A stretch of 64,000 bases of DNA from Methylocystis silviterrae (GCF_013350005.1 NZ_JABVWW010000005.1:124001-188000); one strand, 5' to 3'; positions 16,628 through 25,865 are shown, numbered from the stretch's first letter. Notes: generated from the sequence alone by a model not told the origin. Numbers and translations are program-made.

Positions 16628-17674
16628 CTAGAGCCGCGCCTCGAGGATCATGTTGAACGGCGTCGCCGCCGCCTTGCGGAAATGGGAGAAGCCGCCTTCG
16701 CGCACGACCTCGCCGATGCGCTTTGCGCCGGCCTGGGCGCCGAGCGCGAGCCCGACGTCCTGATTGAGCGACGTCGGCACGCAGATGTGGGTCGAACCGG
16801 CGTAATAGACCCGCCCAACAGGGTTTAAATTGTCCGCGAGGCTGTCGCCGGCCGCCGGCTCGATCAGCATCAGCGTTCCGTCTTCCGCCAAGACGTCGCG
16901 AATATGCGCCACGGCGCCGACGGGATCGCCCATGTCGTGCAGTGAATCGAACATCGTCACCAGGTCGTAGCGTTCGCTGGCGAAATCCTGCGCCCGCGCC
17001 ACTTCGAAGCGCACGTTCTTGCGACCGTTCGCCTTCTCCCTTGCATGAGCGATCGAACCCTCGTGGTAGTCGATCCCGACAAATTCCGAATTCGGAAAGG
17101 CGTCGGCCATGAGCAAGGTCGAGACGCCATGGCCGCAGCCAACGTCGGCGACTTTCGCGCCGCGCTCGAGCTTGGCGGTGACGCCGTCAAGCGCCGGCAG
17201 CCATTCGGCGACGAGATGCGTCCGGTAGCCCGGCCGGAAGAAGCGCTCCACGCCGCAGAACAGACAATTGCAATGGTCGCCCCAATGCATGCCCTTTCCG
17301 CTCTTGAAGGCCTCGGCGAGTTTGGGTTCGTCGTGAAAAATCGCCGACATCAGGCTGAAGCCTCCCACCATGAAGGCGGGGCTGTCCTCTGCCGCAAACA
17401 CCGCCGTCTGCTCGGGAGACATCGAAAAGGTGCGCGCCTCGGCGTCATAATCGACGAAGCCGGAGGCCGCTTGCGCGGAGAGCCATTCGCGCACGTAGCG
17501 TTCATGCGTGCCGGTCTTGTCGGCGAGTTCGGCGGAGGTCGCGGCGCCTTGCGAGAGCGCGCGAAACAGACCGAGCTTGTCTCCGATGATCACCAGAGCC
17601 GCATTGGAAGCCGCTCCAAGTTCATTGACGACCGTTCCGAGCAGCGAGTCGAGCTTGTTCGTGTCCAGGTTCAT
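16628..17674 (-). CDS. SAM-dependent methyltransferase with N-terminal winged-helix dimerisation domain
   Basis: 348 residues. Residues 1-100 form a winged-helix domain (NAALVIIGDKLGLFRAL, TSAELADKTGTHERYVREWL) like that of O-methyltransferases of the Rv2258c type. Residues ~165-300 are a Rossmann methyltransferase with VADVGCGHGVSTLLMADAFP as motif I and VGIDYHEGSI as the acidic strand. A CNCLFCGVERFF segment between the domains is conserved in this subfamily. The substrate is unknown. It is transcribed convergently to the cupin gene and as a single gene. Confidence 0.82.
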   Translation of the reverse strand: MNLDTNKLDSLLGTVVNELGAASNAALVIIGDKLGLFRALSQGAATSAELADKTGTHERYVREWLSAQAASGFVDYDAEARTFSMSPEQTAVFAAEDSPAFMVGGFSLMSAIFHDEPKLAEAFKSGKGMHWGDHCNCLFCGVERFFRPGYRTHLVAEWLPALDGVTAKLERGAKVADVGCGHGVSTLLMADAFPNSEFVGIDYHEGSIAHAREKANGRKNVRFEVARAQDFASERYDLVTMFDSLHDMGDPVGAVAHIRDVLAEDGTLMLIEPAAGDSLADNLNPVGRVYYAGSTHICVPTSLNQDVGLALGAQAGAKRIGEVVREGGFSHFRKAAATPFNMILEARL

Positions 17675-17779
17675 CGCTCACCTCTCATTGTGGATGGCCG
17701 GCGGGATGCGCCTTTGGCTATCGCGCGCCGGCAGCGCGCTGTGTCGCTCGACTTGGTCGCTGCGAACCGAGACTGCGGC

Positions 17780-19822
17780 CTAACGCAATTTGATCGTCAG
17801 ATCCGTGCCGTCGTTTCCGGTCTCGCCGCTGACCGGCTGGTCCGAGATGATGAGCGACGCCCCGGTCCACAGCCGCTCCGCGATCCGCTCGCGAACGTCT
17901 TTTGGGATGTCGACGCGCTCCAGCGCTTCGGACGGGCTCGCGCCGGCGGGGCGCCAATCCCAGGATATGTCGGCTTTAGCATCGGCCGACGCCACATTCT
18001 TCCTGCGCACCGTCTGCGCCTCCGGCATCGACACGACCGACCATTCGAGCGAACTCCCGTCCTCCTTGGCCGCCGTCGCAATATAAAGATGCGAGCCGAG
18101 CGGCGCGTCCGGATCGCGGATCTCGATTGGCGCATCGAAAAGCGGCGACAGGGCCTGGCGAACATAGATCCGCCGATCCTTCTTGCTGATCAGCACCGAG
18201 ATGGGCGCTACGCGCCGCTCGGCTTCTCTTTGAGCGGTTGCGGCGGCGGCGGCGGTCGTTCTCGCCTCCTCCAAACGCCGGTCGGCGTCCGCCCGATCCG
18301 AGTCACTGGCCGCGACGGCCGTTCTCGCCTGTTCGAGCTTTGCCGTGGCTTCCGCAAGCGTGGAGTCGGCGTTGATCTTCGCCTGCAGCGCCGCGTCCTG
18401 AATGAAGAGCGCTTTTCCATAGGCTCTCGTCAGGCGGTCGGCATTGGCTTTCGCCAGCGCATCGCCTGCCGACGCGCTGCGTTCCGCCGTGACGGCCGGC
18501 TCCTGCTGGCTGTCGGCCGCCGCCGTTGCAGCGCCGGATAATGCAGCGGTCGCGTCCGCTCTGACGCGGGCCGAGGCCTGCGCGGCTTCTGCGGCGCGGA
18601 GTTCCGCCGTGGCGCGCACGGCCTCTTTTTGCTTGAGCGCCACTTCGGCTGACAAAGCCTTGACGGCTCTGTTGGCGGCGGCGGCTTCAGCCACGGCCTT
18701 GGCCTTGAGCTGCTGGGCATATTGGCGCGGATTCACCGTCAGCCGTTCGGCGGCGGCGGCTTGGCTCGCGGGAACCGAGGACGCGGGTCTGTCAGCCGAG
18801 GCTTCGCCTTTCGGCTGGTCCGCATTGTGCTGGACCTTGATGGCAGGCGTTTCGGCCGAGTCGAGCGCTGGCTGCTGCGAGTCTGCAGCGGGCGCGGCTG
18901 CGTCGACCGAAGCGACCTCAGCGTCGGCTTCCACCTTGGGCTTCTCGGCTTCCTGCGCCGAACTCGCGGCGGGCGCGTCGGCCTCGACGGCGGAGGGTTG
19001 TTGCAGATCGGCGGTCGGCGAGGCGGCTCCAGCCGTTTCGCCGCCGGCGTCGGCTTTGGGCTGCTCCGCCGGCTGCTGCGGAGCGATCGCGGGGCGATCC
19101 GCTGCGACGTGGAGAGGCTGTTGAGAGTCAGCCGCTGGCGCGCCTTTTTCTGTTTCTGCGGACGCGCGCATCTTAGGCGCGGGCAGCAACGGGTGTTCGA
19201 ATTCGGCGGGAAACACGTCATGGGGCGAGATCACGACCCGCTCGCCGATTCTGGTCATGCCCCAGATCTTCGCCGCGAATGCGGCGGGCAGCCGGATGCA
19301 GCCGTGCGAGGCCGGATGCCCTGGCACGACCCCAAGATGCATGGCGATGCCGGACCAGGTGATCCGCTGCATGAACGGCATCGGTGCGCTGGAATAGATG
19401 TTGGATCGGTGGAACCGTTCGCGGCCAATGATGGTGAAAATGCCTTTCGGCGTCGGATGTCCGGCGACGCCTGTCGAGATCGCCGAACGGGCGACGAGGC
19501 CGCTATGGTTGTAGATCGACACCTGCTGGTCAGCGATGGAGGCGATGAGGAAGAGCGGCCGATCGAGCGGCGCGACCTCGGGCTTGGCGTCGCGCAAAGA
19601 CGCCGCGCCGCTTTTGTCGCTCGCCGGGCGGGAGATTTTTTTTCGCGCGGCCGGGCGTTGCGGGCGAGCGATCTCTGGAACCGCATTGATGAGAGGCTCG
19701 TGGTCGCCCCAGAAATAAAAGCCCTGCGCCATGACGGGCGTCCGCGCAAAGCCGAGCGCCGCGGCGGCGGTCACCGCCACCTTCGAAAAAAGCCGGGCGC
19801 GAGAGCGCGTTCGTAAGCGCAT
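17780..19822 (-). CDS. L,D-transpeptidase (YkuD) with long Ala/Gln/Pro repeats, coiled coil and extra C-terminal domain
   Basis: About 680 residues. An N-terminal signal sequence (SKVAVTAAAALGFA) is followed by a YkuD domain with HLGVVPGHPASHGCIRLP, the catalytic Cys-His signature, near residue 175. Residues ~240-400 are low-complexity, built of imperfect units containing AADSQQP and AEQPK. Residues ~400-560 are Ala/Glu/Arg-rich and likely coiled coil, and a C-terminal domain (ISVLISKKDRRIYVRQ onward) resembles the end domain of other alphaproteobacterial YkuD proteins. It should make 3-3 peptidoglycan crosslinks or attach proteins to the wall in the periplasm. The start at 19822 has TTGGAG seven bases upstream and begins just before the signal sequence. 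Confidence 0.85.
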   Translation of the reverse strand: MRLRTRSRARLFSKVAVTAAAALGFARTPVMAQGFYFWGDHEPLINAVPEIARPQRPAARKKISRPASDKSGAASLRDAKPEVAPLDRPLFLIASIADQQVSIYNHSGLVARSAISTGVAGHPTPKGIFTIIGRERFHRSNIYSSAPMPFMQRITWSGIAMHLGVVPGHPASHGCIRLPAAFAAKIWGMTRIGERVVISPHDVFPAEFEHPLLPAPKMRASAETEKGAPAADSQQPLHVAADRPAIAPQQPAEQPKADAGGETAGAASPTADLQQPSAVEADAPAASSAQEAEKPKVEADAEVASVDAAAPAADSQQPALDSAETPAIKVQHNADQPKGEASADRPASSVPASQAAAAERLTVNPRQYAQQLKAKAVAEAAAANRAVKALSAEVALKQKEAVRATAELRAAEAAQASARVRADATAALSGAATAAADSQQEPAVTAERSASAGDALAKANADRLTRAYGKALFIQDAALQAKINADSTLAEATAKLEQARTAVAASDSDRADADRRLEEARTTAAAAATAQREAERRVAPISVLISKKDRRIYVRQALSPLFDAPIEIRDPDAPLGSHLYIATAAKEDGSSLEWSVVSMPEAQTVRRKNVASADAKADISWDWRPAGASPSEALERVDIPKDVRERIAERLWTGASLIISDQPVSGETGNDGTDLTIKLR

Positions 19823-19976
19823 GTGCCGCTCCAAACTGCGGTTGAGCACCTTCGGTACTAAGGCGAATCTCTTATTTAAACGATAATGAATGGCTAATAC
19901 GTGGCCAAACAGCAACCAAGATCAAGATCCAATGCTTGAGCTTTGCTTCGCGCGGCGAAGAGAGGATTGTTTTGAC

Positions 19977-21887
19977 TTAACTTTGCAGCGCAATGGCGAT
20001 GAATCTCGTGATCGTCGCGAAGGCGGCGTCGGTCTCCTTCAAGACGCCGGGGAAGAAATAGAAGCCGTGCGGCATGGCCTCGCCGATGAAATGCGTGACC
20101 TTCACGCCCACCGCCGTCAATTTCTCGGCAAAGGCGCGATTGTCGTCGATAAGCGGATCGACGGTTCCGCTGATGAGCAGAGTTCGCGGATAGCCGTTCA
20201 AATCGCCGAGCGCCGGGCTCGCCCAGGGATCCCGCCACTGCTGCGATTTCGTAAGATAGGCGCCCCGCGCAAATCCCATGAAGGACGCGTCGATCACGAC
20301 GCCCGTCGGGGCAAGCCGCTCGTAGGACGCAAATTTTTCGAAGTGAAAATCCGTGACTGGGCATAACAGCACGGTCGCCAGAATGGAGATGCGTTCCTCG
20401 CGCCCTCTTATCGGCAATGCGGCCGCGAGGTTGCCTCCGGCGGAATCGCCGCAGACCAATATGCGCGATGCGTCGCCGCCGATGTCGGCGCCTCTATCGC
20501 GCATCCAGCGCAAAACCGCCATGCAATCGTCGAGGCCGGCTGGAAAGGGCCATTCTGGCGCCCAGCGATAATTGACGCTAACCACGATGACGTTGTTTTC
20601 GGCGGCGATGCGGCTGGTGACATAGGCCGTGTCCTCGGATCGTCCGACGACAAAGCCGCCGCCATGCACATACAGCATCATCGGCATTGGTCCGTCGCCA
20701 GGCGGCGTGAAACATTCGCAGCGGATCGGACCTGCGTCCGACGAAACGGCGAGGGTCGTGACGAAGACCTGCGGATAGAGCTGCGCGGCGCTCGGCGGCA
20801 GTTCCGCCGGGTCGATCGCCAGCCCCTCGCCTCTGTAGCAGGCGCGCACGGGCGCCATCATCATGTCTCGCATCGCGAGGGGCGCGCGCAGTTTCGACAG
20901 CAATCGATAGAAGGGCGCGGCCGGATCATTTTCGGCGACGCTGACGACTCCTGGTCCGTCCGTGCGCTCGTCGACAAAGTCGGACGAGGCGGCGCCGCGA
21001 TTTTCGATGTCGCCCATCAACTCTTCTCCAAAACTCTGCGCTTTCAGATCGGCGGGTCGGCGATGTTGATCCGCCTCGTCGCCGCTTTGATCTGCCATCC
21101 GACCGGCGCCATCCGTTTCCACCACGAAGACGCCCACCGAAATATTGTCGTGTCCGCCGCCGCGGCGCGCGGCGTCGATCAATAGCCGGCAGGCCTCCGG
21201 CGGCGGGTTTTTTGAGACCACTTCGGCGATCCTTGCGTCGGAGACGAGATTGGTCAAACCGTCGGAGCACAAGACCACGATGTCGCCCTGTCGCAGCGGC
21301 AGGCCTTCCGTCCAGATTGTCGGCTCGACGTCGAGACGCGTGCCGAGCGCTTGCAGAATGACATTGCTTCCGGCGCCTTTGCCTGCATCCTCCGGCGACA
21401 TGACGCCGTCGCGCACCAATTGCGCGTGCAGCGTCTGATCGTCGGAAAGTTGGGTCAGCCGTCCGTCGCGCATCAGATAGGCGCGGCTGTCGCCGACATG
21501 CGCGAGCCACAGAAGACCATCCCTGACGCCGAGCGCCGTGCAGGTCGTCCCCATGCCGGCGCAGTCGGGATGTTTGGCGGCATAGGCGAATATCGCCCGA
21601 TTGGCGGCGTCAAAAGCGGCGCGCAGCGCCTCGGACGGGATCTTGTCGAGCGAATAATAGACGCGCCGCACGACTTCCAGCGCGAGCGCGCTCGCAACTT
21701 CGCCGGCGGCGTGGCCGCCCATGCCGTCCGCGACAAGCGCCAGCGCGCCAAAATCGCAAGCCTGCGAGGGGCTGGCGCTCGCGATGAAGGCGACGGAGTC
21801 TTCGTTGAGCTGCCTGACGCATCCGACATCCGTGTGGATGGCGCCTGCGATGCGCAACGGGGCGGCGGATGACCGGTTCGCCGTCAT
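19977..21887 (-). CDS. Fusion of a PP2C-type Ser/Thr phosphatase and a hormone-sensitive-lipase-family esterase
   Basis: A single 636-residue frame. Residues 10-256 are a bacterial PP2C phosphatase with all metal-binding motifs: LNEDS (28-31), ADGMGGHAAGE (53-63), HVGDSRAY, CSDGLTN (207-213) and GGHDNISVGV (244-253). Residues ~330-636 are an alpha/beta hydrolase of the HSL class: HGGGF oxyanion motif (408-412), GDSAGGN with Ser482, Asp577 and His607. The join (residues 256-325) is hydrophilic and disordered-looking. An in-frame ATG at 21017 has GGAG eight bases upstream, so the esterase could also be made alone. I know of no standard pathway for this pairing. Confidence 0.82.
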   Translation of the reverse strand: MTANRSSAAPLRIAGAIHTDVGCVRQLNEDSVAFIASASPSQACDFGALALVADGMGGHAAGEVASALALEVVRRVYYSLDKIPSEALRAAFDAANRAIFAYAAKHPDCAGMGTTCTALGVRDGLLWLAHVGDSRAYLMRDGRLTQLSDDQTLHAQLVRDGVMSPEDAGKGAGSNVILQALGTRLDVEPTIWTEGLPLRQGDIVVLCSDGLTNLVSDARIAEVVSKNPPPEACRLLIDAARRGGGHDNISVGVFVVETDGAGRMADQSGDEADQHRRPADLKAQSFGEELMGDIENRGAASSDFVDERTDGPGVVSVAENDPAAPFYRLLSKLRAPLAMRDMMMAPVRACYRGEGLAIDPAELPPSAAQLYPQVFVTTLAVSSDAGPIRCECFTPPGDGPMPMMLYVHGGGFVVGRSEDTAYVTSRIAAENNVIVVSVNYRWAPEWPFPAGLDDCMAVLRWMRDRGADIGGDASRILVCGDSAGGNLAAALPIRGREERISILATVLLCPVTDFHFEKFASYERLAPTGVVIDASFMGFARGAYLTKSQQWRDPWASPALGDLNGYPRTLLISGTVDPLIDDNRAFAEKLTAVGVKVTHFIGEAMPHGFYFFPGVLKETDAAFATITRFIAIALQS

Positions 21888-22079
21888 CGGAAGACGGACC
21901 CTTTACTATTCGCCGCGCCTGTGTGAGTTCGGCGCCATATTACAATAGGCTCATCCTCGTGAGGCGTCGCGACATCTTGGGTTCGCTGCGTATCGATTCC
22001 AGGACCGCCGATTGGCGCCGCGAGCGGGATCGTCAAATCCGCTCGCGGCCACCGTATGCGTCAGGCGTCGCCGCGCCGC

Positions 22080-23657
22080 CTAGATCGCCTGCATGGCTTC
22101 GGGCTTGCCTCGCGCGCGTTTCGCCATCAGCCGGTTGAGCGCCGAGACATAGGCGCGCGCCGAAGCGACGAGCGTGTCGGGATCGGCGCCGCGGCCGGTC
22201 ACCGACTTGCCGTTCTCGCTCAGGCGCACGGAGACCTCCGCCTGCGCGTCGGTGCCTTCGGTGACGGCGTGGACCTGGAACAGCTCCAGAGTGGCCTCAT
22301 GCGGCGCGAGCGCCTTGATGGCGTTGAAGATCGCGTCGACGGGTCCGTTGCCGGTCGCCTGATGCGTCAGCTTCTGTCCGTCAATGTCGAGCGTAAGCGC
22401 CGCCGACTGCGGACCATGCGTGCCGGCCATCACCATCAACGCCTCGACCTTGATATGGTCGTGAGCGTTGACGATCTCGTCGTCGACCAGCGCGACCAGA
22501 TCTTCGTCATAGACGAACTTCTTGCGGTCGGCCAAATCCTTGAAGCGGTTGAAGGCGTCCTGCAGCGCATTCTCGCCGAGATCATAGCCGAGTTCCTTCA
22601 GCTTTTCGCGAAACGCGTGGCGGCCCGAATGCTTGCCCATGACGAGCGAGGTCTTGGAGACCCCAACGCTTTCCGGCGTCATGATCTCATAGGTGTGCGC
22701 ATTCTTGAGCATGCCGTCCTGGTGGATGCCGCTCTCATGCGCGAAAGCGTTCCGCCCAACGATCGCCTTGTTGTATTGCACGGGGAACGACGTCACCGCC
22801 GAGACGAGCTTCGACGCGCGCGTCAGGAGCTTGGCGTCGATATCGGTGAAGAAGGGCAGCGCGTCGGCGCGCGTCTTCATCGACATCACGATTTCTTCGA
22901 GCGCGGCGTTGCCGGCCCGCTCGCCGATGCCGTTGATCGTGCATTCCACCTGCCGCGCGCCGCCGCGCACGCCCGCGAGCGAATTGGCGACGGCCAGTCC
23001 CAGATCGTCGTGACAGTGCACCGAGAAGATCGCCTTGTCGGAATTGGGCACCCGCTCGCGCACGGCGCGGAACAGCTGCTCATATTCCGCCGGCGTGATG
23101 TAGCCGACGGTGTCGGGAATGTTGATCGTGGTCGCGCCCGCCGTGATCGCGGCCTCCACGCAGCGGCAGAGAAAATCGAACTCCGTGCGCGTGCCGTCCT
23201 CCGCCGACCATTCGACGTCGGCGACGTGATTGCGCGCGCGCGTCACCGACGTGGAGACCATCTCCAAGACGCGCTCCGGCTCCAGCTGGAGCTTGTATTT
23301 CATATGCACCGGCGAGGTGGAGATGAAGGTGTGGATGCGCGGGCGCTGGGCCTCCCGCAACGCTTCGGCGCAGCGGTCGATGTCTTTCTCGGAAGCGCGC
23401 GCCAATCCGGCGACGGAGGCGTTCTTGACCCGCCGCGCCACTTCGCTGACGCTCTCGAAATCGCCGGGACTGGCGATGGGAAAGCCGGCCTCGATAATAT
23501 CGACGCCCAATTGGTCGAGGAGATCGGCGACCTCGAGCTTCTCTTCCAGGGTCATCGAGGCGCCGGGCGATTGCTCGCCGTCGCGCAGGGTGGTGTCGAA
23601 AATCAGGACGCGCGCGTCGTTATCTGCGACGGCGCCGGGCTGTGACGTGTTGCTCAT
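22080..23657 (-). CDS. leuA: 2-isopropylmalate synthase
   Basis: 525 residues, full length. The HMGL-like TIM barrel starts LIFDTTLRDGEQSPGASM (metal-binding Asp), followed by SVHCHDDLGLAVANS with the conserved His-x-His and NGIGERAGNAALEE. AFAHESGIHQDGMLK is the LeuA signature and the C-terminal 150 residues form the LeuA dimer domain for leucine feedback. It condenses acetyl-CoA with 2-oxoisovalerate, the first committed step of leucine synthesis. ATG 23657 with AGGA about ten bases upstream matches the family start better than the ATG at 23720. Expression is probably controlled by the leader peptide just upstream. Confidence 0.93.
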   Translation of the reverse strand: MSNTSQPGAVADNDARVLIFDTTLRDGEQSPGASMTLEEKLEVADLLDQLGVDIIEAGFPIASPGDFESVSEVARRVKNASVAGLARASEKDIDRCAEALREAQRPRIHTFISTSPVHMKYKLQLEPERVLEMVSTSVTRARNHVADVEWSAEDGTRTEFDFLCRCVEAAITAGATTINIPDTVGYITPAEYEQLFRAVRERVPNSDKAIFSVHCHDDLGLAVANSLAGVRGGARQVECTINGIGERAGNAALEEIVMSMKTRADALPFFTDIDAKLLTRASKLVSAVTSFPVQYNKAIVGRNAFAHESGIHQDGMLKNAHTYEIMTPESVGVSKTSLVMGKHSGRHAFREKLKELGYDLGENALQDAFNRFKDLADRKKFVYDEDLVALVDDEIVNAHDHIKVEALMVMAGTHGPQSAALTLDIDGQKLTHQATGNGPVDAIFNAIKALAPHEATLELFQVHAVTEGTDAQAEVSVRLSENGKSVTGRGADPDTLVASARAYVSALNRLMAKRARGKPEAMQAI

Positions 23658-23682
23658 CGGTTTTGAAATCCTGCTGTGCCGC

Positions 23683-23763
23683 GCCCGCTGAGGGGCTCTT
23701 GTCGTCTGACTGCATGACATGTCCCCTGAAGGCCTGGGCGCGAGCCCGTCGGGCGCTCAGGGG
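23683..23763 (-). promoter_or_regulatory. Putative leuA transcription attenuator (competing hairpins)
   Basis: Reading the minus strand, segment CCCCTGA (23763-23757) contains the stop codon of the leader peptide and is exactly complementary to TCAGGGG (23729-23723). The latter can alternatively pair through AGGGG with CCCCT in 23696-23689, next to a small GCCC/GGGC hairpin. Mutually exclusive helices right after a leucine-codon run are the hallmark of ribosome-mediated attenuation. No clear U-tract is visible, so the final output could be transcription termination or translation control. Confidence 0.5.
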
Positions 23764-23870
23764 CGACTAAGAAGCAGCAGGCCGAAAAGCGGCAGGGAAC
23801 GCGGCCGAGCGAATCCGCGCGCGCGCGCCGGCGTCGCGTGGTCATTCGCAAAGGCGGTTGCGTTGGGCAA
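23757..23870 (-). CDS. leuL: Putative leucine leader peptide upstream of leuA
   Basis: A short open frame of about 37 codons ends GLLLLSRP, with four consecutive leucine codons (CTG CTG CTT CTT) a few codons before the TGA. The stop lies inside the first arm of a potential hairpin and 100 bases upstream of leuA. This is the expected layout of a leucine-sensing leader peptide: ribosome stalling at the Leu run would change the fold of the following RNA. The only usable in-frame start nearby is TTG at 23870, so the N-terminus is unsure; an ATG frame from 23951 is also open. Confidence 0.5.
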   Translation of the reverse strand: MPNATAFANDHATPARARGFARPRSLPLFGLLLLSRP

Positions 23871-24102
23871 CGATCTCGTCCCGTTCCGGCGGCGTTGGCC
23901 GCAATCGGCATCAGAATAGCGCAAGACCCTGCTGCGCCGCAAGCGCCGCATCGGCGTCTGCCATCGCGCGCGGCTCGCGGGCCGTCATAAAGTGAAACAG
24001 ACAAGGACGCCAAACGCCTAGGCGTCTCGACGAGGAGAATTTTTGCGGCTGAAACGCTTATGGCTCTTGCCGAAACGAACCGATGGGACCTAACATTCAG
24101 CT

Positions 24103-24624
24103 ATGGTCAAAACCGCCTTCTCCATCCGCCATGCGCGTCCCGGAGACGCAGAGCAGATCACGCGCGTTCACGACGCCTCGTGGCGCTACGCCTATCGCGG
24201 CGTCATACCCGGCGCCGAGCTTGAGCGGATGATCGCCCGCCGCGGCCCCAACTGGTGGCATTCGGCGATTGTGCGCGGCACCGGTCTTCTCGTGCTGGAC
24301 TTCGACGACGATATCGTCGGCTACTCGACCTATGGGCGCAACCGCGTTCCATCCATGCCCTATTCCGGCGAGATCTTTGAGATCTATCTGGCGCCAGAGC
24401 AGCAGGGGCTTGGCTTGGGACGTCGGCTGTTCAACGCCACCCGGCGCGAACTCGCCGAGCACGGCTATCTCTCCACCATCGTCTGGGCGCTGGCCGACAA
24501 TGAGAAGGCGCTTGCCTTCTATCGCAGCCTCGGCGGACAGACCGTCCGCCGCGCCGAGGAGCGGTTCGGCGCGGACATGCTGACGCGCGTCGCCTTCGGT
24601 TTCGTTTCGGCGCCCGTGCGGTAA
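24103..24624 (+). CDS. GNAT-family N-acetyltransferase
   Basis: 173 residues with a complete GNAT fold: FSIRHARPGDAEQITRVHDASW at the N-terminus, EIYLAPEQQGLGLGRRLFNATR as motif A, with the Q/R-x-x-G-x-G/A acetyl-CoA loop, and ALADNEKALAFYRSLGG as motif B. It transfers an acetyl group to an amine; the acceptor may be a small molecule or the N-terminus of a protein and cannot be deduced. It stands between divergent leuA and the pyrophosphatase gene with about 150 bases on either side, so it probably has its own promoter. Confidence 0.88.
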   Translation: MVKTAFSIRHARPGDAEQITRVHDASWRYAYRGVIPGAELERMIARRGPNWWHSAIVRGTGLLVLDFDDDIVGYSTYGRNRVPSMPYSGEIFEIYLAPEQQGLGLGRRLFNATRRELAEHGYLSTIVWALADNEKALAFYRSLGGQTVRRAEERFGADMLTRVAFGFVSAPVR

Positions 24625-24778
24625 ATCATATTTGGCGACATAAACGCGAAGCTATGTGAGGATACAGACCGCGCAGCGCCGCGATCCTCGCCAGGTTTGT
24701 TGCGCGACCTTCCTCAACACAACCCACGACTGCGCCGGCCGTTCAGGCTGCGCCATCTATCGCAATCGGAGCACTTGA

Positions 24779-25312
24779 ATGCGTCTCGACGCCATTCCTA
24801 TCGGCGCGAACCCGCCGCACGAAGTCAATGTCATCGTCGAGGTGCCGCTTGGCGGCGAGCCGATCAAATATGAGCTCGACAAGGCCTCCGGCACGCTGTT
24901 TGTCGATCGATTCCTCTATACGGCGATGCGCTATCCCGGCAATTACGGCTTCATTCCGCATACGCTTTCGGACGACGGCGATCCTTGCGACGTGCTCGTC
25001 GCCAACACCCGGCCTGTGGCGCCGGGCGCGGTTATCGCGGTCAGGCCGATTGGCGTGCTGCGCATGACGGATGAGGCCGGCGGCGACGAAAAGATCGTCG
25101 CCGTGCCGTCGGCGCGGCTCACGCAACGCTATATCGACGTGAAGAATTACACCGACCTGCAGGAGATGACCTGGCGTCGGATCGAGCATTTCTTCGTGCA
25201 TTATAAAGATCTCGAGCCCGGCAAATGGGCCAAGATCGCGGGCTGGGGCGACGCCGCCGACGCGCGCGCGCTGATCAGCGAGGCGATTGAACGGGCGCGA
25301 GCGGCGAAATAG
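24779..25312 (+). CDS. ppa: Inorganic pyrophosphatase (family I)
   Basis: 177 residues, the usual length of bacterial family I pyrophosphatases. The signature [10 protein letters not shown] gives the metal-binding aspartates (around residues 62-70). Other conserved segments are [41 protein letters not shown] and [10 protein letters not shown]. The enzyme hydrolyses PPi to phosphate, pulling biosynthetic reactions forward. It is a monocistronic gene followed within five bases by a palindromic repeat element that probably acts as a terminator shared with the convergent DUF1636 gene. Confidence 0.95.
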   Translation: MRLDAIPIGANPPHEVNVIVEVPLGGEPIKYELDKASGTLFVDRFLYTAMRYPGNYGFIPHTLSDDGDPCDVLVANTRPVAPGAVIAVRPIGVLRMTDEAGGDEKIVAVPSARLTQRYIDVKNYTDLQEMTWRRIEHFFVHYKDLEPGKWAKIAGWGDAADARALISEAIERARAAK

Positions 25313-25316
25313 CGTC

Positions 25317-25431
25317 AGAGCAGGTTCCGAAAAAGTTGACAGACTTTTTCGATGAGAACCTACTCTAGCATTTTGGTTTTGAGCGATTCCTTATCGATCA
25401 CATGATTCCATGTGATCGGGAAGCGCCCTAG
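25317..25431. repeat. Two-hairpin intergenic repeat A, copy 1
   Basis: A 115-base element also present at 47712-47826 (inverted) and 55915-56030. It contains an arm pair AGGTTCCGAAAAAGT/ACTTTTTC...GAACCT and a second hairpin GATCACATG-ATTC-CATGTGATC (nine perfect pairs in this copy). It sits between the convergent ppa and DUF1636 genes; its end supplies the TAG stop of the latter. Confidence 0.85.
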
Positions 25432-25787
25432 CGAAGCGGCGGCGTGCGCGACACCACGCCCTTCTTGAAACAGGCCGGCCTGTCCTTCCAGGCGACGATG
25501 CCGTTGTCGGTCGCAGCGAAGCTTTGCGCCGAGTCGATCAGTTCGTCGAGATGGACGCCTTCAAGATCGCCGATCACATACGTCCATTTGCCGTCGCCGG
25601 CGAAGGCGACCGTCGCGGGGCGCTTGCACACCGCGAGGCATTCCACCGGTTCGACGGCGATTTCGAGATTGCGCTCGTCAAGCCGCGCGCGCAGCGCCTC
25701 CAGCAAAAGCGCGCCAGGACGCATGTCGGCGTCGCCGCCGTCGCGGCAGGAGACGCAAACAAAGACCGTGACGCCCGGCGCAGCCAT
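25428..25787 (-). CDS. DUF1636-type (2Fe-2S) ferredoxin-like metal-binding protein
   Basis: 119 residues. TVFVCVSCRD near the N-terminus and VEPVECLAVCKRPATVAF in the middle give two Cys pairs, as in thioredoxin-like 2Fe-2S ferredoxins and DUF1636 proteins. Relatives are often found near cobalamin biosynthesis genes, but no such gene is present here. The ATG at 25787 has GGAG eight bases upstream and was chosen over an open extension. The TAG stop falls inside repeat A, which then forms the 3' end of the message. Function is not established. Confidence 0.75.
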   Translation of the reverse strand: MAAPGVTVFVCVSCRDGGDADMRPGALLLEALRARLDERNLEIAVEPVECLAVCKRPATVAFAGDGKWTYVIGDLEGVHLDELIDSAQSFAATDNGIVAWKDRPACFKKGVVSRTPPLR

Positions 25788-25865
25788 TTCGGAACTCCTG
25801 TCTATGGACGCGCCTTCTCGACCAAAGCCGCGCCAAAAACAAGGGCGTCCGCCTCTCAGATCACG

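Noticed and set aside
17045-18541. Long plus-strand open frame (about 498 codons) opposite the methyltransferase and L,D-transpeptidase genes
   Set aside because: Arg/Asp-rich translation without a known domain, antisense to two well-supported genes; a typical shadow of high-GC codon bias.
22056-23645. 529-codon plus-strand frame opposite leuA
   Set aside because: It lies wholly antisense to leuA; its composition (many RR/DR/ER) reflects third-position GC of the true gene.
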